Source: Pseudomonas flavescens (lineage in GTDB: Bacteria > Pseudomonadota > Gammaproteobacteria > Pseudomonadales > Pseudomonadaceae). From it: a stretch of 64,000 nt of DNA. Position 1 is the stretch's first letter. The number at the start of each line of letters is the position of its first letter. The notes below the pieces were generated by a model, which was not told where the DNA came from, searched no databases, and saw nothing but the letters and a program-made list of their open reading frames with translations. A program made the position numbers and the translations under genes. The stretch is from contig NZ_JACBYV010000001.1 in assembly GCF_013408425.1 (NCBI RefSeq), positions 248,001 through 312,000 of the forward strand, read 5' to 3'. Shown one piece after another: positions 42,161-51,327 of this stretch.

Positions 42161-42838
42161 ATGAAAGTATTGATGGTGCTGACTTCCCACGATCAGCTCG
42201 GCAACACCGGCGAGAAAACCGGCTTCTGGCTCGAAGAGTTCGCGGCCCCGTACTACGTGTTCAAGGATGCCGGCGCCGAGGTGGTGCTCGCTTCACCGGC
42301 CGGTGGCCAGCCACCGCTGGACCCGAAAAGCGACCTGCCGGATTTCCAGACCGAGCACACTCACCGCTTCAAGGCCGACCCGGCCGCACAGAAAGCCCTG
42401 GCCAATACCGTCAAGCTGGACACCATCCGGGATGCTGACTTCGACACCGTGTTCTACCCAGGCGGCCACGGCCCGCTGTGGGACCTGGCCGAGTCGAAGC
42501 TGTCCATCAGCCTGATCGAGGCCTTCGAGCGCGCCGGCAAGCCCATCGGTTTCGTCTGCCACGCCCCAGGTGTGCTGCGTCACGTCAAAGCCGCCGATGG
42601 CTCGCCGCTGATCAAGGGCCGCCGCGTCACCGGCTTCACCAACGGTGAAGAGGCTGCAGTGGAGCTGACCGACGTGGTGCCGTTCCTGATCGAAGACGAA
42701 TTCCAGAAGCTCGGCGGCCTCTACGAAAAAGGCCCGGACTGGGCGCCCTTCGTGATCGAAGACGGCAAGCTGATCACTGGCCAGAACCCTGCCAGTTCGG
42801 AAGACGTCGCCAAGGCGCTGCTCGCGCAACTCAAGTAA
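42161..42838 (+). CDS. DJ-1/PfpI superfamily protein (Hsp31/glyoxalase III-like)
   Basis: A 225-residue protein with a class I glutamine amidotransferase-like fold. The nucleophile elbow is FVCHAPG, with Cys133 followed by His134; Glu18 lies in the N-terminal GEKTGFW motif and a second acid follows later. This pattern is that of Hsp31-like glyoxalases and chaperones, which remove methylglyoxal or repair glycated molecules. It is 34 bp after the aldehyde dehydrogenase and closed by a strong terminator. Confidence 0.88.
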   Translation: MKVLMVLTSHDQLGNTGEKTGFWLEEFAAPYYVFKDAGAEVVLASPAGGQPPLDPKSDLPDFQTEHTHRFKADPAAQKALANTVKLDTIRDADFDTVFYPGGHGPLWDLAESKLSISLIEAFERAGKPIGFVCHAPGVLRHVKAADGSPLIKGRRVTGFTNGEEAAVELTDVVPFLIEDEFQKLGGLYEKGPDWAPFVIEDGKLITGQNPASSEDVAKALLAQLK

Positions 42839-42849
42839 CCGCTGAACGA

Positions 42850-42894
42850 GGCTGAATCGCCCGTGCAGATGCTGCGCGGGCGATTCAGCCTTTT
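42850..42894 (+). terminator. Rho-independent terminator after the DJ-1 gene
   Basis: GGCTGAATCGCCCG (42850-42863) pairs perfectly over 14 bp with CGGGCGATTCAGCC (42877-42890), followed by TTTT. It separates the DJ-1 gene from the GST gene, so GST probably has its own promoter or depends on read-through. Confidence 0.88.
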
Positions 42895-42926
42895 CCTGTC
42901 AGCTCGACGATCGACAAGGACATCCA

Positions 42927-43553
42927 ATGATCACGCTTCACCACCTCAACGCCTCTCGCTCGCTGCGTATCCTCTGGCTACTGGAAGAAATAGGTGAGCC
43001 TTACAAGCTGGTTCGCTATCAGCGAAACCCCACCACCCATCTCGCCCCGGACGCGCTCAAGCAGATCCACCCGCTGGGCAAATCCCCGGTCATCGAACTC
43101 GATGGGCAACTGCTGAGCGAATCAGGCGCGATCGTCGAATACCTGATCCGTCGCTTCGCGCCACGGCTGGAGCCGGATTTCAGCTCCCCGGCTTATCTGC
43201 ACTACCTGCAGTGGCTGCACTTCTCCGAAAGCTCGGCGATGGTGCCGGTACTGCTGAAGATCTTCACCCGCTTCGAGCAGGACGCCGGCACCACCTTGGC
43301 GTTCCTCGGCGGCTACACCCAGACCGAGCTCGACAAGGTGCTGGGCTACCTGGATGAGTTTCTCGCCGACAGGCATTTCGTGCTCGGCGAGACGCTGTCC
43401 GGTGCCGACTTCATGCTGGCCTTCGTGGCGATCACCGTGGTCGAACAGCTGGCCCTGGGCGAGCGATATCCCCACCTTGCCGCCTACCTGCAGCGCCTGA
43501 CCGCACTGCCAAGCTGGCAGCGAGCAGTTGCACTGGAAAGCCAGCAGGGCTGA
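42927..43553 (+). CDS. Glutathione S-transferase
   Basis: A 208-residue cytosolic GST. The N-terminal thioredoxin-like domain (about 1-80) has the glutathione-binding LGKSPVIELDGQLLSESGAI block, with the conserved cis-proline and E-S pair. The all-helical C-terminal domain follows (about 90-208). It conjugates or reduces electrophiles. Its placement after aldehyde dehydrogenase and DJ-1 genes supports a detoxification role. It is convergent with the outer-membrane efflux gene, 4 bp apart. Confidence 0.92.
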   Translation: MITLHHLNASRSLRILWLLEEIGEPYKLVRYQRNPTTHLAPDALKQIHPLGKSPVIELDGQLLSESGAIVEYLIRRFAPRLEPDFSSPAYLHYLQWLHFSESSAMVPVLLKIFTRFEQDAGTTLAFLGGYTQTELDKVLGYLDEFLADRHFVLGETLSGADFMLAFVAITVVEQLALGERYPHLAAYLQRLTALPSWQRAVALESQQG

Positions 43554-43557
43554 AGCG

Positions 43558-45027
43558 TCATTCGCCAACGCCGCTGGCGGCTACTTCCGGGTGAGCATGT
43601 GGCTGCCAGCCGCCGCCCAGCGCACGGAATGCCGCTATCGCGGCGCGGGCCGACTCCGTCTGCGCCTGCGCCCTCGCGTCGGAAGCCTGAAGCAGCGTCT
43701 CGTCGGCATTGAGCACATCGATCAAGCTGGCCGTGCCGTTCTGATAAGCGATGAACGAAGATTGTCGGGCCCGCGTCAGCGATGTCTCTCCGGCCACGAG
43801 GGTCGATGCCTGGCTCTCGCGGTTGATCAGGGCGGAGAATGCGTTCTCGACGTCTTCTGTCGCGCGCAGCACGGAGAGGCGATAGCTGGCGAGCGCCTCG
43901 GCCTCCTGGCCCTTGGCCTGATCGATCTGGGCATTGATGCGGCCGAAGTCGAAAAGCCTCCAGCGCAACCCCAGCACGCCCGCCGACTGGCTGGCTCCGC
44001 TGCTGAACAGGTTGCCGCCCGAGGTGGTCGCGCTGCCGATCAGCGCACCGAGTGAAAACTTGGGGTAGTACTCGCTGATCGCCACGCCGATGCGCGCATT
44101 GGCCGCCTCGAGGCGACGCTCGGCGGCGATGAGGTCCGGGCGGCGGCGCAGCAGATCGGCCGGCGAGCCGGTTTCCGAAATCTGCGGTGCCCGAGGAATT
44201 GCGCGGGCTGCAGCGAGCTCGTCGCGGTGCGTGCCCGGCGGTGCGCCGAGCACCACATCCAGCGCGTTCATGGCTGCATCCAGCCCGGCCCGGAGCACCG
44301 GTACGCTGGCCCGAACCTGCGACAGCTCACCCTCGGTCTGATCGACCTGATACTCGGCGGCCAGGCCTCTGCTGTGCAGCAGGCGAACTTTGTCCAGCAA
44401 GTCCTCCTGGGTTTTGACCTGCCGCTCGGCAATCTCCAGGCGGACCTGTAACCCGCGAATGACGGTATAGACATCCGCAGTCTGTGCAGCGATGGCCAAT
44501 CGGGTGGCGACCACGCCAGCCTCGGATGCCTGGTACTCGGCGACTGCGGCCTCGCGACCACGGCGCAAGCCTCCGAACACATCCAGCTCCCAGCTCGCTT
44601 CGAGGTTGGCCTCATAGCTATTACCATAGCGGTCATAGCCAGGCGTGGAGTCGAGCACCTGGCCCAGTGGCGTTTCCACCGACTGGTAGGCGCGCGCGGC
44701 TTGTCCGTTGACGCTACCGGAGGGCAGCAGCGCCGCATTCGCTGCGCCGAGGCCGGCACGTGCCTGGGAAACGCGAGCCCGAGCCTGTGCCATATCCAGG
44801 TTCTGCTCCAGTGCCTTGGCGACCAGACTGCTCAGTAGCGGGTCACCGAAGCCTTCCCACCACTGTGCAAAGCTGGCGGGCGTGGCTGCCGGCCGTTGCT
44901 CGATGGCGGCCTGGCCGAGATAACGGTCGGCCAGCGGAGCATCCGCTCGTTGGTAGTCCGGGCCGACCGCGCAACCTGCGACCAGGCTGGTGCTCACCAC
45001 GAGCGCAAGAATACGGAAGGGAGGCAT
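43558..45027 (-). CDS. RND efflux outer-membrane channel lipoprotein (OprM/NodT family)
   Basis: A TolC-like trimeric channel that completes a tripartite efflux pump. From ATG 45027 it is 489 residues with a lipoprotein signal ending VAGC, then two OEP repeats (about 65-260 and 280-470) rich in long amphipathic helices. The frame opens twelve codons earlier at 45063, inside the operator. It is divergent from tetR, and a copy of the operator lies in its promoter, so it is likely controlled with the adaptor and pump encoded on the other side. Confidence 0.93.
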   Translation of the reverse strand: MPPFRILALVVSTSLVAGCAVGPDYQRADAPLADRYLGQAAIEQRPAATPASFAQWWEGFGDPLLSSLVAKALEQNLDMAQARARVSQARAGLGAANAALLPSGSVNGQAARAYQSVETPLGQVLDSTPGYDRYGNSYEANLEASWELDVFGGLRRGREAAVAEYQASEAGVVATRLAIAAQTADVYTVIRGLQVRLEIAERQVKTQEDLLDKVRLLHSRGLAAEYQVDQTEGELSQVRASVPVLRAGLDAAMNALDVVLGAPPGTHRDELAAARAIPRAPQISETGSPADLLRRRPDLIAAERRLEAANARIGVAISEYYPKFSLGALIGSATTSGGNLFSSGASQSAGVLGLRWRLFDFGRINAQIDQAKGQEAEALASYRLSVLRATEDVENAFSALINRESQASTLVAGETSLTRARQSSFIAYQNGTASLIDVLNADETLLQASDARAQAQTESARAAIAAFRALGGGWQPHAHPEVAASGVGE

Positions 45028-45055
45028 GGCGTTTCTCTCAAGCGAGATATAGGGT

Positions 45056-45079
45056 GTGACCATATTATATATTGGTCAC
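45056..45079. promoter_or_regulatory. TetR-type operator, copy 1 (between outer-membrane channel and tetR)
   Basis: GTGACCA-N10-TGGTCAC, a 24-bp inverted repeat with 7-bp arms and an AT-rich centre (TATTATATAT). It lies 28 bp upstream of the channel gene start and 39 bp upstream of tetR. The same arms and spacing recur at 45743-45766. Binding by the adjacent TetR protein would repress both the channel gene and tetR itself. Confidence 0.85.
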
Positions 45080-45118
45080 TTGCTGTCAATCGGCTCACCA
45101 TGGAGTTAAGCTGCAGGC

Positions 45119-45733
45119 ATGAACGAAAATATGAATACGCCATCCACCCGTGGGCCTTTGGATCACGACGTCCGCGATCAGGTCATCAGTGCGGCGACCA
45201 AGCATTTCGGCCACTACGGTTACGAGAAGACCACCGTGTCCGACCTGGCCAAGGCCATCGGTTTTTCCAAGGCCTACATCTACAAGTTCTTCGATTCCAA
45301 GCAGGCCATCGGCGAGGTGATCTGCTCGAATCGACTGGCCATGATCATGGCGGTCGTCGATGCCGCGATTGCCGATGCGCCGACGGCATCCGAGCGCTTC
45401 AGGCGTCTGTTCCGCTCCATTTCAGAGGCGGGCAGCGATCTGTTCTTCCATGATCGCAAGCTTTACGACATCGCCGCCGTGGCCTCGCGTGACCAATGGC
45501 CCTCGGTCAAAGGCCATGAAGCGCGCATTCGCGGGATCATTCAGCAGATCCTTCTCGACGGTCGCGAGGCCGGCGAATTCGAGCGCAAGACGCCGCTCGA
45601 CGAGGCCGTCAACGCGATCTATCTGATCATGCGGCCCTACATCAATCCGGCACAGTTGCAGTACAACCTCGACGGGACTCCCGAGGCTGTCGTGCATCTG
45701 CCTGCTTTGATATTGCGTAGCCTGGCGCCGTAG
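45119..45733 (+). CDS. TetR-family repressor of the efflux locus
   Basis: A 204-residue regulator. The N-terminal helix-turn-helix (about 20-65; VSDLAKAIGFSKAYIYKFFDS) matches the TetR signature. The C-terminal ligand domain (about 80-204) is variable and would bind the inducing drug or metabolite. It is flanked by two identical-type operators, one upstream of itself and one upstream of the adaptor gene, which strongly suggests it controls the whole pump. Confidence 0.93.
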   Translation: MNENMNTPSTRGPLDHDVRDQVISAATKHFGHYGYEKTTVSDLAKAIGFSKAYIYKFFDSKQAIGEVICSNRLAMIMAVVDAAIADAPTASERFRRLFRSISEAGSDLFFHDRKLYDIAAVASRDQWPSVKGHEARIRGIIQQILLDGREAGEFERKTPLDEAVNAIYLIMRPYINPAQLQYNLDGTPEAVVHLPALILRSLAP

Positions 45734-45742
45734 ATAATTGTT

Positions 45743-45778
45743 GTGACCATTGACAATATTGGTCACAGGTCAAAGAAT
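45743..45778 (+). promoter_or_regulatory. Efflux operon promoter with TetR-type operator, copy 2
   Basis: GTGACCA-N10-TGGTCAC again (45743-45766). Within it lies a consensus -35 TTGACA (45750-45755), followed after 17 bp by AAGAAT (45773-45778) as a fair -10. Repressor binding would cover the -35 directly. The adaptor gene starts 26 bp downstream. Confidence 0.85.
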
Positions 45779-45803
45779 GTGGTTCCCGTATTGCTCTTGA
45801 GTA

Positions 45804-46919
45804 ATGGAACCCATGCGCCTCAAGCCCGCCACTTTCGTCGTTTGCTTATTGCCTGTCGTCCTGGTGGCGTGCGGCGATTCTTCCGTCAGCAAAGATCCAC
45901 GCAACAAGCCGCCGCTGATCAGGGCGGCAGCGGTCGAGAACGCGGTCGACGTTTCTCGTTCATTCACCGGTGTGGTGGTCGCACGCACCCAGAGTGATCT
46001 GGGTTTCCGCGTGTCGGGCAAAGTACTCGAGCGCTTGGTCGACACCGGGCAGACGGTCAAACGCGGCCAGCCGTTGATGCGCCTCGACCCTGTCGACCTG
46101 CAATTGCAGGCGCGCGCCCAGCAGGAGGCGGTCGCATCCGCCAGTGCAAGAGCCAGGCAGACGGCTGATGACGAGGCCCGTTATCGCGGCCTGGTTGCAG
46201 CCGGTGCGGTGTCGGCATCGGCCTACGATCAGATCAAGGCCGCCGCCGATTCCGCGAAGGCGCAACTCAGCGCGGCGCAAGCTCAGGCGGACGTGGCGCG
46301 TAATGCCACGGGCTACGCGGCGCTGCTAGCCGATGCCGATGGCGTGGTGATGGATACCCTGGCCGAGCCCGGCCAGGTGGTCAGTGCCGGGCAACCGGTG
46401 GTGCGCCTGGCACGCGCCGGCCAGCGCGAAGCCATCGTGCACCTCCCCGAAACCCTGCGCCCGGTGCCGGGTTCCACGGCCCAGGCCATCCTGTATGGCG
46501 ACAGCGGCGCTGCCGTTACCGCCAAACTGCGTTTGCTCTCCGAGGCCGCTGATGCCACCACCCGCACCTTCGAAGCCAGGTACGTGCTCGACGGCGCGCT
46601 GGCGAACGCGCCGCTCGGTTCGACCATCACCCTGAACATCGCCAGGGAAAGAAACGCCGCTAACGTGCTGCAAGTGCCCATCGCCGCGCTCCATGACCCT
46701 GGCAATGGCACCGGCGTGTGGGTCATCGCTGGAGAGCCGGCGAAAGTCTCCTGGCGCCCCGTTGAGGTGCTGGGCATCGGTGATGAGGCGGCGCGTGTCG
46801 CCAGCAAGCTGGACGCGGGCGAGCAGGTCGTAGCGCTGGGCGCGCACCTGCTGCGTGATGGTGAAGAGGTGAGGGTGGCCCAGGCGGCTGGCGCGTCGGT
46901 CGCCGGGAGTCAGCCATGA
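45804..46919 (+). CDS. RND efflux periplasmic adaptor (membrane fusion) lipoprotein
   Basis: Links the inner-membrane RND pump to the outer-membrane channel. In 371 residues, a lipoprotein signal ends at VLVAC (about 20-24), then come a barrel-sandwich/lipoyl part (VSGKVLERLVDTGQTVKRGQPL), a coiled-coil hairpin (about 95-165) and beta-barrel domains. ATG 45804 and ATG 45813 are both possible starts; neither has an ideal ribosome site. The stop overlaps the pump start (ATGA). Confidence 0.93.
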   Translation: MEPMRLKPATFVVCLLPVVLVACGDSSVSKDPRNKPPLIRAAAVENAVDVSRSFTGVVVARTQSDLGFRVSGKVLERLVDTGQTVKRGQPLMRLDPVDLQLQARAQQEAVASASARARQTADDEARYRGLVAAGAVSASAYDQIKAAADSAKAQLSAAQAQADVARNATGYAALLADADGVVMDTLAEPGQVVSAGQPVVRLARAGQREAIVHLPETLRPVPGSTAQAILYGDSGAAVTAKLRLLSEAADATTRTFEARYVLDGALANAPLGSTITLNIARERNAANVLQVPIAALHDPGNGTGVWVIAGEPAKVSWRPVEVLGIGDEAARVASKLDAGEQVVALGAHLLRDGEEVRVAQAAGASVAGSQP

Positions 46920-49900
46920 GCGAGGGGCGTTTCAACCTGTCCGCCCTTGCCGTCCGCGAGCGCTCCATCACGCTGTTTCTCATCCTGCTGATCGCGGTGG
47001 CCGGCACGCTGGCGTTCTTCCAGCTGGGCAGGGCGGAAGACCCACCCTTTACCGTCAAGCAGATGACCATCATCACCGCCTGGCCGGGCGCCACCGCCCA
47101 GGAAATGCAGGATCAGGTCGCCGAGCCACTGGAAAAGCGCATGCAGGAGCTGCGCTGGTACGACCGCAGTGAAACCTTCACCCGCGCGGGGCTGGCGATC
47201 ACCATGGTGTCGTTGCTCGACAGCACGCCGCCCTCGGCGGTCCAGGAGGAGTTCTACCAGGCTCGCAAGAAGCTTGGCGATGAAGCCAAGACGCTACCGG
47301 CTGGCGTTGTCGGGCCGATGATCAACGATGAATTCTCGGATGTGACCTTCGCGGTGTATGCCCTGAAGGCCAAGGGCGAACCGCAGCGCCAACTGGTGCG
47401 TGACGCCGAGTCGCTGCGTCAGCGGCTGTTGCACGTGCCGGGGGTCAAGAAGGTCAACATCATCGGCGAACAGGCCGAGCGGATTTTCGTCTCCTTCTCC
47501 CATGACCGGCTGGCCACCCTGGGCGTCACGCCGCAGGACATCTTTGCCGCACTCAATAGCCAGAACGTACTGACGCCCGCCGGATCGGTCGAAACCAGCG
47601 GGCCGCAGGTGGTGGTGCGCCTGGATGGCGCCTTCGACAAACTGGCGAAGATCCGCGAAACCCCGATTGCCGTGCAGGGCCGTACGCTGAAGCTTTCCGA
47701 TGTGGCGACGGTGGAGCGCGGCTATGAAGACCCGGCCACCTTTCTGGTCCGCCATGGCGGCGAGCCTGCGTTGCTGCTCGGTGTGGTGATGCGCGAAGGC
47801 TGGAACGGCCTCGATCTCGGCACGGCGCTCGACGCCGAAACGGCGAGCATCAACGACGCCATGCCGCTGGGCATGACGCTCAGTAAAGTCACCGATCAGG
47901 CGGTCAACATCACTTCGTCCGTCGACGAGTTCATGGTCAAGTTCTTTGTCGCGCTGCTGGTGGTCATGCTGGTCTGTTTCCTCAGCATGGGCTGGCGTGT
48001 GGGCGTCGTGGTCGCCGCTGCCGTGCCGCTGACGCTGGCCATCGTCTTCGTGGTGATGGCCGCCACGGGCAAGAACTTCGACCGCATCACCCTCGGCTCG
48101 CTGATTCTCGCCCTGGGCCTGCTGGTGGACGATGCCATCATCGCCATCGAAATGATGGTGGTGAAAATGGAGGAGGGCTACGACCGCTTCAAGGTGTCGG
48201 CCTATGCCTGGAGCCACACCGCCGCGCCGATGCTTTCCGGCACCCTGGTAACCGCCATCGGCTTCATGCCCAACGGTTTCGCGCAGTCCACGGCCGGTGA
48301 ATACACCAGCAACATGTTCTGGATCGTCGGCATCGCGCTGATCGCCTCCTGGGTGGTGGCCGTGGCGTTCACGCCTTATCTGGGCGTGAAGCTGTTGCCG
48401 AATATCAAACAGGTCGAAGGCGGCCATGCGGCCATCTACAACACCCGCCACTACAACCGTTTCCGCACGCTGCTGGCGCGCGTCATCGCCCATAAATGGC
48501 TGGTGGCAGGTGCGGTCATCGCCCTGTTCGTGGTGGCCGTGCTCGGTATGGGGCTGGTGAAGAAACAGTTCTTTCCAACCTCCGACCGCCCCGAGGTGCT
48601 GGTCGAACTGCAGATGCCATACGGCACCTCCATCGAGCAGACCAACGCCACCGCCATCAAGGTCGAGTCATGGCTGCGCGAGCAGGAAGAAGCCAAGATC
48701 GTCACCTCCTACATCGGCCAGGGCCCGCCGCGATTCTTCCTGGCCATGGCCCCTGAACTGCCCGATCCGTCGTTCGCCAAGATCGTGGTGCTGACGGACA
48801 GCCAGGAGGCCCGCGAAGCTCTCAAGGCGCGCATCCGGGAAGCGGCCTCCGAAGGGCTGGCGCCCGAAGCCAAGGTGCGCGTCACGCAACTGGTATTCGG
48901 CCCTTACTCGCCATACCCGGTGGCATATCGGGTGATGGGCCCCGACCCCATGCAGTTGCGGGAGATCGCTGCTCGCGTACAGGACGTGTTGCAGGCCAGC
49001 CCGATGATGCGCACGGTGAACGCCGACTGGGGCCCACTGGTACCGACCCTGCATTTTTCGCTGGACCAGGATCGCCTGCAGGCCGTGGGGCTGACCTCCA
49101 GCACAGTCGCGCAACAGCTGCAGTTCTTGCTCACCGGCGTACCGATCACCTCGGTGCGCGAAGACATCCGCTCGGTGCAGGTGGTCGGTCGCGCAGCCGG
49201 GGCTATTCGTCTCGATCCCGCGAAGATCGAGGGCTTCACCTTGGTCGGTGCGGCGGGCCAGCGCATTCCGCTCTCGCAGATCGGCGAAGTCGATGTACGC
49301 ATGGAAGACCCCATCCTGCGCCGTCGTGACCGCACGCCGACCATCACCGTACGCGGTGACATTGCCGAAGAGCTGCAACCGCCCGACGTCTCCGCGGCGG
49401 TCTGGAAAGACCTGCAGCCGATCATCGAGACGTTGCCTGCCGGCTACCGTATCGAAATGGCCGGCTCCATCGAGGAATCCGGCAAGGCCAGCCAGGCGAT
49501 TCTGCCGCTGCTGCCGATCATGATCGCCCTGACGCTGCTGATCATCATCCTGCAGGTGCGCTCGATCTCGGCCATGGTCATGGTGTTCCTCACCTCGCCG
49601 CTGGGGTTGATCGGCGTGGTGCCGGTGCTGCTGCTGTTCCAGCAGCCGTTCGGTATCAATGCCCTGGTTGGCCTGATCGCCCTATCGGGCATCCTGATGC
49701 GCAACACGCTGATCCTGATCGGGCAGATCCACCATAACGAAAGCGAGGGGCTCGACCCGTTCAATGCGGTCGTCGAGGCCACGGTACAACGAGCCCGGCC
49801 GGTATTGCTGACCGCGCTGGCGGCCATCCTCGCCTTCATTCCGCTCACCCATTCGGTGTTCTGGGGCACGCTGGCGTACACGCTGATCGGCGGGACTTTC

Positions 49901-50038
49901 GTCGGCACCATCATGACCCTGGTGTTCCTGCCGGCGATGTATTCCATCTGGTTCAAGATTCGCCCCAGCACCGTCACCGCCGAGCGACCTGACGCCGAAC
50001 GAGGCGGGCGCACAGCGAACACGAGGAGCCTGCAATGA
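46916..50038 (+). CDS. RND efflux permease (HAE1-type, TriC-like)
   Basis: The proton-driven inner-membrane pump, 1040 residues with 12 membrane segments and two large periplasmic loops (about 35-330 and 560-860). The paired aspartates of the proton relay are present in GLLVDDAIIAIEMM (about 400-413). The E-M-M context, rather than E-N-V, suggests the subgroup that includes TriC (triclosan efflux), not the MexB subgroup; this is a by-eye judgement. Translation is coupled to the adaptor and to the downstream ketosynthase by ATGA overlaps. Confidence 0.93.
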   Translation: MSEGRFNLSALAVRERSITLFLILLIAVAGTLAFFQLGRAEDPPFTVKQMTIITAWPGATAQEMQDQVAEPLEKRMQELRWYDRSETFTRAGLAITMVSLLDSTPPSAVQEEFYQARKKLGDEAKTLPAGVVGPMINDEFSDVTFAVYALKAKGEPQRQLVRDAESLRQRLLHVPGVKKVNIIGEQAERIFVSFSHDRLATLGVTPQDIFAALNSQNVLTPAGSVETSGPQVVVRLDGAFDKLAKIRETPIAVQGRTLKLSDVATVERGYEDPATFLVRHGGEPALLLGVVMREGWNGLDLGTALDAETASINDAMPLGMTLSKVTDQAVNITSSVDEFMVKFFVALLVVMLVCFLSMGWRVGVVVAAAVPLTLAIVFVVMAATGKNFDRITLGSLILALGLLVDDAIIAIEMMVVKMEEGYDRFKVSAYAWSHTAAPMLSGTLVTAIGFMPNGFAQSTAGEYTSNMFWIVGIALIASWVVAVAFTPYLGVKLLPNIKQVEGGHAAIYNTRHYNRFRTLLARVIAHKWLVAGAVIALFVVAVLGMGLVKKQFFPTSDRPEVLVELQMPYGTSIEQTNATAIKVESWLREQEEAKIVTSYIGQGPPRFFLAMAPELPDPSFAKIVVLTDSQEAREALKARIREAASEGLAPEAKVRVTQLVFGPYSPYPVAYRVMGPDPMQLREIAARVQDVLQASPMMRTVNADWGPLVPTLHFSLDQDRLQAVGLTSSTVAQQLQFLLTGVPITSVREDIRSVQVVGRAAGAIRLDPAKIEGFTLVGAAGQRIPLSQIGEVDVRMEDPILRRRDRTPTITVRGDIAEELQPPDVSAAVWKDLQPIIETLPAGYRIEMAGSIEESGKASQAILPLLPIMIALTLLIIILQVRSISAMVMVFLTSPLGLIGVVPVLLLFQQPFGINALVGLIALSGILMRNTLILIGQIHHNESEGLDPFNAVVEATVQRARPVLLTALAAILAFIPLTHSVFWGTLAYTLIGGTFVGTIMTLVFLPAMYSIWFKIRPSTVTAERPDAERGGRTANTRSLQ

Positions 50039-51327
50039 TCGATTCGCAAAGACATAAACGCATCGTGGTAACCGGCACCGGTATCGTCGGGCCGCTGGGT
50101 TGTGGCGTCGACGAGGTGTGGCGCCGGCTGCTGGCCGGGCGCTCGGGCATTGCCACGCTGCCGACAGCGATCACCGAAGGCACCGGTGTAACCGTGGGCG
50201 GGCAAGTGCCGATGCTGGAGGACGATGCCGTTGCCGGGTACCGACCCGAGCTGATCATCCCCGACAAAGAACGCAAGAAGATGGACCGCTTCATCGAGTT
50301 CGCCCTCGTTGCCGCGCAGGAAGCCTTGCAGCAGGCCGGCTGGCACCCGACCAGCGAAGCAGAGCAGCAGCGAACGGCGACGATCATCGCCTCGGGTGTG
50401 GGTGGCTTCGGTGCCATGGCCGAAGCCGTGCGGATTACCGATTCGCGTGGGCCACGCCGGCTCTCGCCGTTCACCGCGCCGTCGTTTCTCGCCAACATGG
50501 CGGCGGGGCACGTCTCGATCCGTCACGGTTTCAAAGGCCCGCTCGGCGCGCCAGTGACTGCCTGCGCTGCTGGCGTGCAGGCGATTGGCGATGCGGCCCG
50601 GCTGATCAGAAGCGGCGAAGCGGACGTCGCCATTTGTGGCGGCACGGAAGCGGCCATCGACCGCGTGACCCTTGGCTGCTTCGCGGCGGCCCGTGCGCTC
50701 TCCACCGGCTTTGCCGAGCGGCCGCAAGAGGCGTCGCGGCCCTTCGACCGAAACCGCGACGGTTTCGTCATGGCCGAAGGCGCCGGGCTTTTGGTGATCG
50801 AGTCGCTGGAGCACGCCCTGGCACGCGGCGCCACGCCGCTGGCCGAACTGGTGGGCTACGGCACCAGCGCCGACGCCTACCACCTCACGGCCGGCCCGGA
50901 AGATGGCAGCGGCGCCCGCCGCGCCATGCAGCAAGCGCTCGCCCAGGCAGGCCTGAGCGCCGCCGATGTGCAGCACATCAATGCCCACGCCACCTCGACC
51001 CAGGTTGGCGACAAGGGCGAGCTGGCGGCCATCCGCTCGCTGTTCGGCCAGGACTCATCCGTCGCCATCAGCTCGACCAAGTCCGCCACGGGCCATCTGC
51101 TGGGCGCGGCTGGCGGTATCGAAGCGATCTTCACGGTGCTGGCGCTGCGTGATCAGGTCGCGCCGCCTACCTTGAACCTGGGCGAGCCCGATGAGCGCGC
51201 CGCAGGGCTCGACCTGATCGCGCTGACGGCCCGCAAGATGCCCATCACCCACGCGCTCTCGAATGGCTTCGGGTTTGGCGGCGTCAATGCCAGCGTGTTG
51301 TTCCGCCGCTGGGAGGCCACGCCATGA
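50035..51327 (+). CDS. FabF-like beta-ketoacyl-ACP synthase in an efflux operon
   Basis: A condensing enzyme of the KAS II family, 430 residues, that would extend acyl-ACP with malonyl-ACP. The catalytic triad is complete: Cys177 (VTACAAG), His318 (NAHATST) and His354 (SATGHLLGAAGG). The usual NAHGTST is NAHATST here, a Gly-to-Ala change next to the catalytic His. It lies between an RND pump and an MFS exporter, with 4-nt overlaps on both sides, and not in the fab cluster. It could be a drug-insensitive FabF duplicate or a biosynthetic KS; both ideas are inference. Confidence 0.9.
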   Translation: MIDSQRHKRIVVTGTGIVGPLGCGVDEVWRRLLAGRSGIATLPTAITEGTGVTVGGQVPMLEDDAVAGYRPELIIPDKERKKMDRFIEFALVAAQEALQQAGWHPTSEAEQQRTATIIASGVGGFGAMAEAVRITDSRGPRRLSPFTAPSFLANMAAGHVSIRHGFKGPLGAPVTACAAGVQAIGDAARLIRSGEADVAICGGTEAAIDRVTLGCFAAARALSTGFAERPQEASRPFDRNRDGFVMAEGAGLLVIESLEHALARGATPLAELVGYGTSADAYHLTAGPEDGSGARRAMQQALAQAGLSAADVQHINAHATSTQVGDKGELAAIRSLFGQDSSVAISSTKSATGHLLGAAGGIEAIFTVLALRDQVAPPTLNLGEPDERAAGLDLIALTARKMPITHALSNGFGFGGVNASVLFRRWEATP

